Positions 38,827 through 52,200 of a stretch of DNA of 64,000 nt are shown in pieces. Location of the stretch: positions 28,145,341-28,209,340 of the forward strand of contig NW_019211456.1 in assembly GCF_002443255.2 (NCBI RefSeq), read 5' to 3'. The DNA is from Varroa destructor (taxonomy: Eukaryota > Arthropoda > Arachnida > Mesostigmata > Varroidae). The first letter of the stretch is position 1, and each line of letters starts with the position of its first letter. A program made the translations under genes and the position numbers. A model generated the notes under the pieces. That model did no database searches. It saw only the letters and a program-made list of their open reading frames with translations, and was not told where the DNA came from.

Positions 38827-38846
38827 AAAAAAAAAAAAAAAAAAAA
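38827..38846. repeat. Poly-A run of 20
   Basis: Twenty uninterrupted adenines. I see no retrotransposon body or processed transcript immediately upstream, so it may be a plain homopolymer. Confidence 0.97.
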
Positions 38847-39875
38847 GCTAGATGCCTCTAATATTATACGAAAGTAACAAATTAAGGTTTATATTACATG
38901 AACATTTATGGTGGGGGCAAACGGTCAAGCAAGATTGATTTACTAATTGCATCACAGGACACGCACGCCATTGTTTATACGAGGTCATGTAAGAATCAAA
39001 AGATTTTGTCTGATCTGCTGGATAAAATTAGCACGCAATTAGGGAGGTTAGTATGGCGCAGTTCGGTGGGTTACGTATATAATGCCTTTGTGCCCTTATT
39101 CTAAATTTACTGAAAATCAGTATCTTTTAATACAACAATGCTCGTACGTCTAAAAAAAATTCCTCATCGAATATTCAACGGTGCACGTGCTAATTTTCTC
39201 GTGTAGTACTTCAAGGCACGACCTAAAACAAGGTTCATTCATTACAGCTGCTCTTCCCGTGGCTCGCTAACTTCGTCATATGAGGTCAGGAGCACTTGTG
39301 ATATTTATCTCTATATGGCTGTTGGTAGTTTCGACCATTACCAGAAATGAGGCCAAAGCTGTTTTGACAAAGCACCGGCCGTAGGCTAAGGATGCGGGTA
39401 GCCATAGTAACTATTATGGACGAGTAGGTGACAAATATAACTTCTTTACCTGCTAACTTAGGTTTATTCACTGCCGAACTTTGCTACTAACTGCAAATTG
39501 GCCGGTGCCAAACCATTCTCTGTTCATCCGTGTAAATCATTGTAGATGTAACGTCCCTGATACTGTTCGGAATTGCGTAGTTAGTTACGAAATATCACAA
39601 TATCAGGTAGAATAACACTTTGAAGAAGTTTCGCTACAACTTAATTTGTCACCAAGATGTGTGTAGATATTGCATCTAAATCACTCTGAGCTAGCGCACA
39701 TATTTATAGTTTAATCAACTTACTTCGTCGACAGCACGTTAACAGATATTGCTCCAGCACAGGCTCGACTAACAGAAGTTTCTGTGCCTATCCAAATCGT
39801 TTTGAGAACAAATAGAAAATGCAGATCGCAATGGTGGTAATGGAACGGTAACACTGACTGATAGATAACCAGAGC

Positions 39876-39891
39876 TGATAGATATCTATCA
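39876..39891. repeat. Perfect 16-base palindrome
   Basis: The sequence tgatagatatctatca is fully self-complementary. Confidence 0.95.
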
Positions 39892-40796
39892 CTTTGACGA
39901 GATAGCAGACGTACCATTTTGAAGAAGCAGGCCATTTCCGAAGATGTGCGTATAAAGAAAAGTTTTACGTTGACGTCTGCGCACACATAGTGCAGTCTAG
40001 ATAAACAGAAATATATCTATCATTGTCATCGTTCCATCAGAGAACTAATCATGGTCAGGGAAAACAACTACTAAAGCCTGGGAATTTTCAGCGTCGATCG
40101 ATGTAACAATTACGAAACCTTTCATCGGAAATGCATGTTGTCTATCTTCTTTTATTCTCTATATGCTTACGCTGTCGCGATTGTAAGATGGCTGAATAAA
40201 TGGTGTGTCATTATCTTGTACACTATTGTATGTCACGTTAAATAATTGCTTGTATTTTGAAAGCCAGAACTTCTGAGAGATTACAAAAAGCTTTTTAATA
40301 AGTAACTTAGAGGTTCAAAATATGAAACATCAAGAGGCAGAGTTGTAAATCCTCTTAAACAAGACTGCACATGGGAATTATAGAAATGGCACCGGTGTTT
40401 TTGAAGACAAAAGCAGTAACGAGGCCGGTATTATTAACTAGTTTAGTCCGACTTTTACGTTCGAATACGGGTAGGCATACTGAAAATGTTTAAGGAGATC
40501 TTTTTCACAGGAAATTGTCTCAACAGTCAGAGATTTGTGTGTAATTGAAGTGCGGCCCTTCTTACCTGGGTAGAAGTTCACAGCGCAAGGACTGAGAGAA
40601 CAGGCGAAGCTGACAGAGACGAATAAGTTTATCAGTTTCTACACGAATACGACACATTGCTGATTAGATCTATGCTGTGAGACGGATCTCTGGTTTTCCT
40701 ACACGGTACAAAAGGAGTATCTGGATATGCTTGAAACGTGGTTTCTAACGAAAGCAGTTGATTCGACCACTTGTTCTAACAGATCGATTATACTGC

Positions 40797-41072
40797 TGGA
40801 ATGCCCGCGACGTCCGATACGATACGTTGCTTGGTGTTACAGTTAGCTGCGGCGATGGAGCGCGACCTATTTAAGAGCAAGGTTTCCATGCGGCATGACC
40901 TACAGGGCCTGAAAGCGTATAGGCCAAAAAAGCACCCGGCCCAGACAAAATCCGCAATGAGGAGCTCAAGAGCTTGCTTACCCTGATCCTTTGCGGGACG
41001 GCGCTCCCAGATAAGTGTCTGCGCTCCGGTACTGTCCCTGCTTAACGAAGAAATGCGACTTTGTTGGTAACG
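40797..41072 (+). pseudogene. Non-LTR retrotransposon reverse transcriptase fragment, decayed
   Basis: A broken piece of the RT domain of a LINE-type element. In one frame, DLQGLKAYRPKK (40897-40932) matches the segment that precedes the conserved KAPGPD block. The reading then shifts frame at the A-run 40926-40931 and continues APGPDKIRNEELKSLL (40932-40979), followed by LPDKCLRSGTVPA. A TAA at 41043-41045 interrupts the frame close to where the family usually has a tryptophan (VPxxW), and RRNATLLV continues after it. This corresponds to the early fingers region before the catalytic aspartates. No catalytic motif, endonuclease or tail is recognisable nearby. It is opposite in strand to the receptor and lies upstream of its visible exons. 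The clade (RTE, Jockey or CR1-like) cannot be settled from this piece. Confidence 0.8.
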
Positions 41073-43787
41073 GAAGATCAACGACAGAGTGACAAAGCTA
41101 TGCCGTTTGGCATAACAATCACATTAAAAGGGGCAGTAACTTGTGCTTTGTAATTATTAATCCTTCCTAAGGGTCTCTATTACAAAATAAAGACCTGCAG
41201 ATCTCGCTAGAGTCATTTCGTCCTTTCTGAACCTGCGAATGACGAAAGATAACGTGCAGAAGGATTTGTCATATGCGATTTCTACCAACAAAAGAATGTT
41301 GGTAATTGATGTAAAAAAAAAATCAGTGATATAAAGAACACTACTACGCGGTTTTCTAAATTGCTAAGTACTTCTGCCAAACAGTTTGACTGTGAAATCA
41401 GTGACCGTTGATGATCCGGTGCCTGTAAGCCCTAGTTGAAGGCAACAACAATAACAATGTTTAAAGCTTTTGGTGTAAATTAGTTATCCTATAGATTCGG
41501 TCAATACAACGTGATCTTTTGATACGACGTAGTGACACACAGGACGCGAACAGGATGTTTTATCTTCCTCTTCTCATTTTTCAGGTGTGCCTATATTAAT
41601 TTGAATACGTTATAAATAAAGTGCTGTGAGTATATGCAAATGCATAGTGACCGTTGAAAATTTAAGTTCGATCGAGAATCTCTTACAGCCTCAGTAGAAA
41701 ACCCCAAATTAGCATTCCGTCAATACAATGAAGCTTCTATTGACATCTTCATCCGTTCATGGTTTCATTCAAGAAGCACTATATTAGGTTGTTGGCAATG
41801 TGCACTTCACCTAGAAAAGGCCAAACTGAAAGGTAGCATTCATAAAAATGGAATTGACAGCTGTATGTGCGTGTTCGTTTGTTTAAGGGACTTTACTTAA
41901 TATCTTTATCAGCGAAGTGTGCAAATTTTGGTTTCCAAAAAAATCTTCGGTTTCCTAGTCCTGCTCCTGTTACATGGGCACAGACCGAAGAGAGCTATTA
42001 GTCGAATAAAGGACGAGCAAAGCTCTATTAGAAGATAACTCAATTTATTTTAAGCATCGTTCTAAACGCTAAATTAAGGAGGTGACTGATATTTGGCAGC
42101 AATAAAAATTATTTCGGAAGGAGATCTGCGACCAATAATCAAACGCATCAACCGGAAAGGATTCTAAAAATTACAAGATACCCTGAAGTGGATTATGGAG
42201 TAGGCTTTACGTTCATAGACTAAAGCGGCCATATCGGTTTTCGTTCCTACACACGACATACAGATTGGATCAGTCGTCGTTCTTTTTTTATCAAACATTT
42301 CTGATCCGTTCAAGGGCTGTTAACTCGACTGCCTAACGTCACCTCTAGACCGGTTCATGCTAAGCTTGTAACGCCAGCCCTATAATTTGGGGGGATTCCC
42401 ACTTATTCTTTTTGACCTCTTGCGTTATTTCTCGAGTTATATTATAGGCATTGGTAGCGGCCATCTATTATTGACGCACACAATCTTCCAAAATTAACTC
42501 ACTAACTTGGCTTTTGTCGGACTCTGATTCGAAGTTTAAAAGTGCGCTAGGTATGTTGTGTTATTGTTAAAGCAACAAAACTGCTATAAAATTGTGCTGT
42601 CTAACCACAAGTTTGCTGATAATCAATATCATTGTATGTATATATATCGTTAATATTATACATTAGCTTAATTTTGAATTGGTTATTTTGTGAAATTGTG
42701 GAACATGAAAAGATGTAACCTAAGATTACCTGAAGTTTTACTGAGCCTGATTGAATACGACCTGGCGTGCTACCGTTCAGGTTAATTATCCCTTGAAAAA
42801 ACCGCACAAAAATAAAAGTGTGCGCCATGCTGCATCACACTAGCGCCAGTAAAACAAACAAAATTAGGTAGACTCGCTGGTCGACGGAGCTGTGCACCGG
42901 AGACCTATTTCAGTCAATCAGACTTCTATCATGGTAATTCAATCGATTCACTAAGCAAAAGCTCATCTAGTTTCACCTGCGGCGGACGCAATCAGAGGGG
43001 ACTGAAGCGGAAGAGAAATGATCGCTTAGGATCTTTACCAATCTCTTCTGGCAGCTGATTGTAGACCGTCGCGCGGATTCTTTCTAAAATACTCTATCCT
43101 GCATGTGAACTTTCTATTTCGGTAGGAATTTTATTACTTAGAATTACTAAATTTACTGAGTTGTCTGCTGATTCGTAAAAAAAGCAAAAAGCCTATTCAT
43201 CAGGGTAGATATATATACACATAAAAATATAGTCTAGTCTAGCAAACAGTCCATTCATGGTTACCTACAAGAGAGTGTTATTTCTGAAAAGAGCAAAAAA
43301 AAAAACTGTTCCGACTAGGCATAGTAAAAAAAGGCCTTTGGCCTAAACGTATCTGTTCACAGTGTGTTTCTCAGCATTCGTTCGCCGTGCCCAATGTTGT
43401 CCGAGGTTGGAGGCAAGCACTGCTTTTCCCCTAGTTTTTTTTTCTTGTAATGTGATTTCGCGCTTTTAGCCTGCGACTATATACACCCTACGCCTTGTAA
43501 CGTGTACAGCAATCTGGGGCGAATAGTACTGTGGTATTAAAAAGCCTATTATGCCGCGTCAAGCTCAGCACAGGCTTTACAGCTTCTAGTGCTATCTACC
43601 GCAGATAGTAATGTTGCTGATGGTAGCGGTTAGCGCCTGACCGATTCCTTGCGATGTTCTATCGCCCCTTCCTCTTCTTATTATGCAATATATAATATAA
43701 CGTTGCCTACTGGTCTTTCTGCGGTTCGCTGAGTTTCGAGATGCTACGTTTGTTGCGTGGAAATGGCCCGTGTTCACTAAGGATCTA

Positions 43788-43807
43788 TGTGTGTGTGTGT
43801 GTGTGTT
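43788..43807. repeat. TG dinucleotide microsatellite
   Basis: About ten TG units without interruption. Confidence 0.96.
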
Positions 43808-44801
43808 TTGTAGATGCGAAAAGAAATGGGTGTCGGCGGTCGCGTACATCGAAGGTGACGTCGCAATACAAACACGTCGGACCCATTACAGGGGTCACCA
43901 ATTTTCTAGCGAACCTTGGAGAGGGGCAGATGGGCAAAACAGTTAGTTACGCACCACGAAGCGTGCCAGCAGCAAAGCGACGATGGAGGAAATATAGAGT
44001 GATGGAACGATAAAATGTTGATCCATGAAGCGCACCACACGAATGGATCGTTCTGAACGGGACCGAACCCCAGCAAAGTTGAGCACAAACCCTACGCAGA
44101 CGACGGGTTGCTAGTGGAAAGATTTGCTTTTCCTTTCGTTAGCCTTAGAAGGCGAAAGGCCTTCTCACTCAGAACCAGCAAAGAGCAGAAAATAAACAGG
44201 ACATCCCTTCATAAAGCAATAAAATATCGGTTGCCACAGCAGAGTCGCAAGACAACATCAACGCGACGGAGTAAGGCAGTGGGTCGACTTGCTTCTGCCC
44301 GCAACCGAGTCACACAAGGAAGTCCACTGGGATTCAACTGGGTAGTCTAGGCAGCCTAAGCCGTTGCGCCGGCCGACCAGCCAACCGCAAATCCGTGAAC
44401 TGAGCGCCCTTTCACTTCAAGCTAAATTTAGGTTTGTATACAAGTTATCCCAGTATAGGAGCACTATATGGAATATGTGCTTAAGAAGGCAGTTGTATGC
44501 ATGGCAATTAGATCGTATATTTTCTCTTATTGCCACTTATAGTCGCGTAAGTGTTTGTATGAACTACTGTTTAGCAATCGAAGATTTACATACCTAAGTG
44601 TGCGCAGTTGCGTTTGTACATTACCGTAACTATTTATGTAAATGAGTAAGATGTTTCCACACAGAACGATATAATATCTTTATAGCTTACAAAGCTCTCT
44701 TTACGTATACAGATTAGATAGTATGTGTCGTTAGCGAAACTAAAAACAGCAATTTCCGGTCTCTTTTAACTAAAAATTTAACCATTTAAGCTACCGTAGA
44801 A

Positions 44802-44804
44802 ATA

Positions 44805-44835
<31 letters not shown>

Positions 44836-44839
44836 TTTT
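44802..44839. repeat. AT microsatellite followed by poly-T
   Basis: About thirteen AT units run directly into a thymine run of about thirteen. Confidence 0.95.
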
Positions 44840-45488
44840 ATCGCTCTAACTACAGGGATTCAAATTCACATTGACATTTCCTTGTTAGCCAGTTATGACG
44901 GTCTTTCTTTTTTTCGCAAGCTTAGGGACATATTCACTTATAGTCAATTCTATTCCGGTTGGGCTGGGTGTAATTTTGGAGTTGTGCTAGCTTCCGGTTA
45001 ACTACAATTAACCGCGGGACCGCTGGGTGTTAGTCTAAGGTTAGTACAACTCCTAGGATCTTCCTCTTAAAGGCGAAATCTCTAAGATTCGGGGGTCGAC
45101 AGAGCTAAAAACTTTATGGCCTCGCTTTGCCAACCGATGTCGGCAGGTCACACGCTGAAAAAATCGGGCAACGAATAAAATGGCAGAAACTAGAAAAATA
45201 ACGGGAGACGAGGAGAACGAGAATAAGGATTTAGCCTAAGCTATCCCTGACACAGTCACCATCAGCAAGGCTATTCGATTTACAAACATGCACACCTGGC
45301 TGAAACCAGTAGAAAATGTATATGGAACGCGTCTATAAGGCCGATATTGCTTTATGTGCAAAGAGCAAAAAGTGCTGCACAGCTTTAATGGCAATCGCAC
45401 TTTTGTTTCGATGCGTTCGAAGGGTCATTGCCACATATATCTTGAATATGATTTTTTTTTAATTTTGTTTCTAACGCCTATAAAATTC

Positions 45489-45505
45489 CAATTGGAGTCC
45501 AATTG
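45489..45505. repeat. Short inverted repeat, 8 bp arms, 1-base loop
   Basis: The sequence caattgga, G, tccaattg forms a near-continuous palindrome. The inner arm itself contains the palindrome caattg. Confidence 0.85.
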
Positions 45506-46000
45506 TTAATTTCATCAGAAAATGTAAATTACTCATGAATAAGTCCTATTTATTTGTTTTTGAAATTACAGAGATCGATCTCGTGTATTTCATGATCAAT
45601 GTCCAGAATTTGTGGGGTTTGCAAGAATTTGTTTGGGTATTTGCGGCAACTTGTTTGGAAATTATTTCAATTCATAATTTACTACAACGATGCTATCTTC
45701 TTGCGTTAAGGATCGCCGATTATCTGAAATGGCACCTTGCATTCGTTGCTTATATTTCAAGCGTTCGCTAAGGCTCCTCAGAGAGTCGACTTCCGAGAAT
45801 CGCCTCACTTGATGAGAGACAACTAACGCCTGATTAGACAACGACGTACCTTCAAGTTAGAACTTCTTCAGAAGCTAGAAAGTCATAAATGTGCTTTATG
45901 ATTTTATTTTCAATCAATCACGATAGACATTGAAACCAAATTGGGTCTGAGTGTACCGTCAATTGCGGTATTGCTCGCAAAAATCTTTCGAAAAAATGTC

Positions 46001-46050
46001 TCCGTGATGGTGTAGTGGTAACGTTTGGTGCTGAATAATAGCAAACATCT
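46001..46050 (+). other. tRNA-like 5' half (A box and anticodon-stem-like pairing), probable relic
   Basis: The sequence tggtgtagtgg at 46008-46018 matches the RNA polymerase III A-box consensus in every position, and tccgtga precedes it where a tRNA acceptor strand would be. A GTTTG/CAAAC pairing (46023-46027 and 46042-46046) sits where an anticodon stem could be, but with an oversized loop. No B box (GGTTCGA) and no matching 3' acceptor strand follow. It is therefore not a functional tRNA. It may be a decayed tRNA or the head of a tRNA-derived SINE, or coincidence. Confidence 0.3.
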
Positions 46051-49000
46051 CAAGTGATGCCTGACGGCATAACAGAACCAGACGTATGACCCAAAGCGCA
46101 CATTTAGATCGTGCTACGAGAGACAGAAGCGCGGTTCAAACACAGAAAACGTGGAGACTATTGAGACATGTCGAAAATGTTATTTGATGTTTTATCTAGG
46201 TATGAATTAAAAGGATTTGTAAGCTCACACCTATTATACATAATTAGTCTTTATAAAGGATGCAGTAAGTTTATTGTTTTTATTAGAGATAAAAACCATT
46301 AATGATTCAAAAACGATTCTCGGCAAGAGCATCTATGCGATTACTTGTTAGTTCGGTATTCCTTAACATAATAATCTTCAATTATCAAGAATATTATCGA
46401 AAATGTAATCCATAATACGTAGAATAAAAAATCAAATAAACCTTGACAATATTGTAACAGTGCACGCAATGTATGTCTCTTCCAGGAAAATGCCAAATTA
46501 GCGAAAATGATTTCGGGGAAACGTCTATTCCGAATGCACCGGACCGTGCGTAGGCGTTCAATACATAGTAATCATGTTATTACTGTGTTATGAACAAAAG
46601 TCATCACGAGTCTTTTTCTAATTGATTGAGGTCAGGGATCCCTCTGCTGACGAACTCAAGTTGACCAGAGAGGGCTGCTTTATATGGTACAGGCATAAGC
46701 GTATGGTACGTTACCGCTTCGTTTCTATTCGTAACTTTATAACTTCATTTCGGTATAACAAGAAAGCTAAATGTGTCTCTAGACAACAAAAACCTGCACT
46801 ATGCCGTCAATTACCCTAATATTAGAATGAGACAATTAGTCTCAATATAGAGTCATTTTTAGTCGGCAATATATGCCCTACCAAATTCAAGATGAGCGAG
46901 ATAGTCGGATTAATTGCATAAGATATCGGCATACAATGTGTCAACGACAATGAATGATCGTCTGAAATCACAATAAAGATTATTAAGAGCCATTTTCACG
47001 GGTATTACGCTAGCAAACCCTTGATTTTCACTGGAGAGGAGAGCTCAGCGATAAATGAATACCAGCTGCGCGTTCTCGGTTTCCGCGTTTACGCTGCGAC
47101 AGAAGGCTGAAGAAGCTTTACTTGATCCATACGATCCTTCAGGCAAATCCGACCGCTGTTACGTTGTGTTTTTTATCCCACCCCGAGTCTCAGCAAGTCT
47201 GATATCTGTGGTTTGTCTGAAGGGGCTCAGGGGAAGCGGAGCTCGAGGAGGTTCGACTTCTCTGCCTACTTTGAGTCAGGCGAAACTTTATGATGATCCT
47301 AATGTGGATCCTGAATAAGCCAAGACGTATTTTTTAATTTTATGCAATCTTCATTCGAAGCATTTCTAGTAATTACCTAGTTGTACCGCAGAAATTACAA
47401 GATCGATTTTTTAGCCATGTTTCTTTATGCTGGCCCCGGACACCAAAAAGTCAAGAAGTTTAGGAGGACAGATACTATGAACGACTTCCCATAAGCAGCT
47501 AATCCTTTGCTAAGCAAATGCTACATGACAAGTTTTCTTTTTAAAGGTACTTTTGTATACGTCGAGCTTCACCACTAGAATTTTAATTTTTAAGAGGATT
47601 TTGTGAAAAATTTAAAAGAATGCAATCTGTGCAAGAACCTGTACCCTTGACCATCCTTGAACGAAAGCAATATAACAGTGTACCTGTTACATATATATAC
47701 AACGACGAATTAAAGCAATCGCCATTTGGTAGAATACTGGCGTCACCCTAATCAGAGATTCGACGGTCGATTATATCTGTTATAAAGGATAAGCAGATGA
47801 GCAAGTTCAAACTTGTAAGTCAGTACAAAAGACAGTCACGCAGCGATTGAAGTTATCGTCAAATATATGAGGCCTGACTATTAGGTAGACCCATTACAAA
47901 TATGTTATCCCATCTAACACCAAGGCCGCATATGATGATCATATTTAGCATCTCGTTAGGACGAGTTGTATTTAGAGGTTTTGTCTCATAAAGTGCAAGA
48001 GTACGAGTCAGTTACGAGTCAATGCAGTTATTATCGATGCGGAAGTTGCAATCTACCTAAACCCGTGTTTATCCTCATCTACTGATACTTTTCGACATCA
48101 CTATTTAGGTAAAGCCTGAAAAAAATTGAAATATTGAATCGCATTTGCGTCAAAGGTAAATGACCGTAAGTTTTTTTTCTATTATTTTGAAGCAAACCTT
48201 TGTGAAGCGAATAAGCAGGTGTCTCATCTAAAATATTAGACCTATGTGGACCGTTGCAAAAAGGCGGTCGTTCCACAAATGTAGGGGATACCAAACCTCC
48301 ATGGATGTCATTTCCCGTTGACATAGACTCCTGCTTAGTTAGGTAGGTGGTGTTTTCGGCCGACGTTGTTACAATGACACCATCGCTCTTATCCAGACCA
48401 CATGGTTAGTAAAGATACATACGTATTGCGTTGTATATTGTGTAGCATTTTCAATTAGCGCACAAATGATATACCTCTCCTTATGCCGTCGAAACAGACC
48501 TTGACTACTAAATCCATCTAACTCGAGCGAATGTGTCACTAATTAGGTTATTTAATTACGTAAAATGTACGCTTACACTTTTGTTGATTGCGGCTGTCGT
48601 TTCGGATAGTTCGACAGCCGTTCGTTTGTAGTGGCGTTGCAAACAAAGCTTTAACGGTTGCGATATTAGTCCTTGCCTCTGCGCTCTGTTCTGTGTTAGT
48701 TCAACACGAGAGCAGCTTCCATAAAGAAGTTTCTTGCCAGGCATTGCTATCACTCACTCACTCGCTGCTGACCTAAGGCCTGTCTAAAAGTCGTCCTTTT
48801 CTTTGCGCAGTATAAACGGAAGACATCGTCCCTTGCCTTGAGTTGATGCGTCCTTTCGTTCGACCGCATGCTTATGAGTACGGTAAAAGAGTTACGTGTA
48901 AACTCAAGCAGTCTAGCTGGTTTTGGTCAACATCAACGTGACAGGCGAGGCCTAAAGCTAGAATGAGCCTCTTCCTATGTAAGCACTTAGCTTGTGATGA

Positions 49001-49234
49001 TAGCACCAGTTGAACTTTTCCGTGTCAGACGAGTGTCGGAGTGCTGAGGGAGCAAAAGAAAAGACGACACGGACGTAGCGTGCAAAAGTCAACTTCGCCT
49101 TTACGTCAACTCTACGTGCTGAAAGCTCGGTGCGAAACCTATCTTTATACTTTTCAGATAAAGGAGGCAAGAAGAGGCAGAACAAAAGAATGATGAAAAA
49201 CCGACATCGATAACACCGATGAAATTATTCTAGC

Positions 49235-49259
49235 AGGCTTCGAAGCCTCAATTGAGGCT
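49235..49259. repeat. Two overlapping perfect palindromes
   Basis: The 14-base aggcttcgaagcct (49235-49248) overlaps the 16-base agcctcaattgaggct (49244-49259). They share AGCCT, so the same five bases can pair with either side. A related ggttgagg follows near 49266. Confidence 0.95.
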
Positions 49260-52200
49260 AACTTTGGTTGAGGTTAACACAATACTACGAAGCGCATCAG
49301 ATACTGTTTTTGCTTCAGGTTTATAAAGGCCCAAGTGTTTCTAGCAGTTAATATGTTTAGTTTTATTCTAGGTTTTCGTTATATGACAATTCGTACTGTA
49401 AGTGAAATAAGGTCATCCGGTTGGCATTACCATACATGTAAACTACTCGTCACTAATGAGCACCTGTAGTAAATATTTTTTATGTGTATTCAATTTCTGC
49501 AACTGGAGATATCTATTTTTGTACTGTGTTTCATCTGTTAATTACTTCTCTATCCTGTACCCGTCGGGATCATTATCAGCAACCTAAATTCGGGAGCAAA
49601 AGCTTGTTAAGCGCTTATTCGAAAGCCTACCGCCAACTTGTCTTTCCATTGTTCCGGCCACTGACCGGCCGTTGCGATCTGTTTGCGTCGTTTAGTCGGG
49701 CCTTAGAACTAATGCTAGGACTAACTTCTACTATCATGGCGTTACATGACAAAGTTTTTTGGCTGGCTAGTTACCAGGCTTTTTCCTTATTCGATCACAA
49801 TACGTTCAATCTCCGTCAAACATACGTCAAACATGACTCGAAGATGCGCGATTTATCGACGCCAACCTGCTGCGCTCTGTACAATATTTGACTTTGTGGG
49901 CCCGGCCAAGCAGGCTTAGATAGTCTGGCAAGCTTCTATTGAATGGATGGTTATGGAGTATTCGAAAAACTTAACACACGTATTGTACGTGCGCTGTATA
50001 AATTAAATATGATCGTGGAAAGCTGTGAACTAGTAGCAACTCAATATAAAGACTCTCAACTCTACAATGAACTTTGGAGATGATGAGAACAAGTTAAATG
50101 TGAGTAGACATAAGCATGACTTTTGGGACTTCTTTAAGTGTTATGTATTATATAAAACAGATTTGCATCATTGCATATTCATAGCGCTTGCTCGACCCTC
50201 AAACGGATTTGGGGAGTCACATATCTATAGAGAGTACGAGGGCACAGTATTGTAAAAGGTGCTCCATCCCATGTATCCGAGCCCCGTTCCATTGTATATT
50301 CGCAGAAAGATTTTGTTGTGCGTTTAACTATACCAGCAACGTCAGTTTTCGAACCTGTTTGCAAGTGTACAATGAAACGGGGGCTGGAATACATGGGATG
50401 AAGCACGCTTTACAAACCTCATATTTTCTATGAATATGTTCCAACCCGGGAACAAATCCGTTTGAGGGTGGAGTAAACGCCATAGATATGTAATGATGCG
50501 AATCCACTTTATATACTATATAACATTTAAAGAAGTTGGAGTCGTTGTCCTCTGGGGATGGACAATGGTTCGTCCCGGGGGCATCGTCCCCGAAGTGGAC
50601 TTGTTCCGGATAGCCATTGCTTATGTTTGACTTTTGCGTTCATCGTGGTCGAACCGTGAGTGCAGATCTAATCGAATACGCGTTCGAGATTGCTTCATGC
50701 AACGACGATCCGCATAGCTAGAGTGTGTGGCTGAATGTGCATACCTATTTCATTCATGTCTCGGATTCTCTTATCTAACAATACGTCCCCACCCTTCCCT
50801 TCAAGTATCTCCACTGGGAAGATTAGACTCGTCCACTTGAGCCAATACATAGACACATACATGTTCCAACGTTATTTGCTTTGCACCAAGGTGCTCTGCA
50901 CGAGCTGCTATAAATCGAGCATAAATAAACGTATTTAAATCAATTGTTCAATCAAGCAAGAGTTTTTTTCCTGTTGCACAGGTGTGATGTTGTTCTATGT
51001 ATTAGCGTGGTCTTTACATAAACTAACTTATTCTATTTGTTCAATGTAACGCTGGCCTTGAGTGAAAGGATTGGCGCGAGATGGTTCGCGGCATAGTAGT
51101 AATATCACTATATTCATGTTTACAATGCTTCTCGTTCGCTGTTTGTGAGCTTGATTGGGGCCAGATGCTCATAGCTATTATACTGTAGTTGCTCTATCTA
51201 CTCATTACTACGTAGCTATTGTGGCAGGTAATGTTAAACTTCTCGACAATGCCGTCATCTAGGCTAGAGCCAGAGAATCCTAAGGCACTGCATTTTTACG
51301 TGACTGCTTCTCTCTAACGATAAAAGCCGAAGCGTCCTGTGCCGGCCAGCAACTCGGCCGCTAGTCGCCAAACGCACGAAGAGCGCTATTGCCTACGAAG
51401 CCTGAAGTCTGTCTAATGAAGGAGAAAATCTTAATTTGATCTTTTGGTTCCTATTGTCAATATCCATTATTCATTATTTATAATGTTCTGCTGAAGTATG
51501 ATGGAATGTATAGACCAGTCTCTTATTGATAGCAGTATGTTGTACCAAAAGGAAAAGGGCCTTCGTTTCATGACGAATGGCAACGAAAATGCACAATGAG
51601 GACTTTGCATGCCAACGCGATCAGTCAAGTCAACTTGACGTTGAAACGTTAAATCGATAATCTTGCTGGTGCGTGTATTATGTCGCTTACGTGTGGTTGC
51701 CGTGCAGAAGATTTGTGGTCTATAGTTACGTAATAATATCATACGATATGACGTATCCATCATAGCTCTCTAGGAACCAGATGTTTCAACCTTTTGTCTT
51801 TTAGAACGACTGCCTTACGTGAAACCACTAAATCTAAAAGCACTAGAACGTACTTTCCAAAGCGACTTTTAGCCTCAATGTATAAGAAGGAAACTACCTA
51901 TTCACCATTTTACAAAAAGAGCCCTGAACCTAATTGCGTTCGTATCCGGAAATGACGACTATTGTTGCGACATATTGTGGCTTGGTCCAAGAAAGTATGT
52001 TAGTGATTCCATCATTTGCCTCCGCTGTATCTTAAATTATTAGCTGAGAGACGTCGCGTGGAGGCGCCTTGTGGTTAAGCTAAAGTTAAACTGCCCACTT
52101 AATTATTTATGGCCAGTGTAGTTCGTGTAAGTTAAGCATTAAATTCTATCTTGCTGCTGATTTAGCTAGTCTATTACTATAACTGCCAGCTCAGCTGAAA

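Larger units (their letters stand above)
29909..40796. other. Upstream flank or long 5' intron, no recognisable gene
   Basis: Directly above the TM3 acceptor this should be intron on the minus strand. I looked on the minus strand for a TM2 coding signature (LAIADE) and for the TM3-start MCK signature next to a donor, and found none. The stretch holds the palindrome at 33478, the hairpin at 33799, a strand-biased pyrimidine-rich island near 35440-35830, a run of CAG-like units on the plus strand near 36075-36100, a poly-A of 20 at 38827, and direct TTGGTCTTACG repeats near 35097 and 35124. Open frames here look like chance. Confidence 0.55.
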
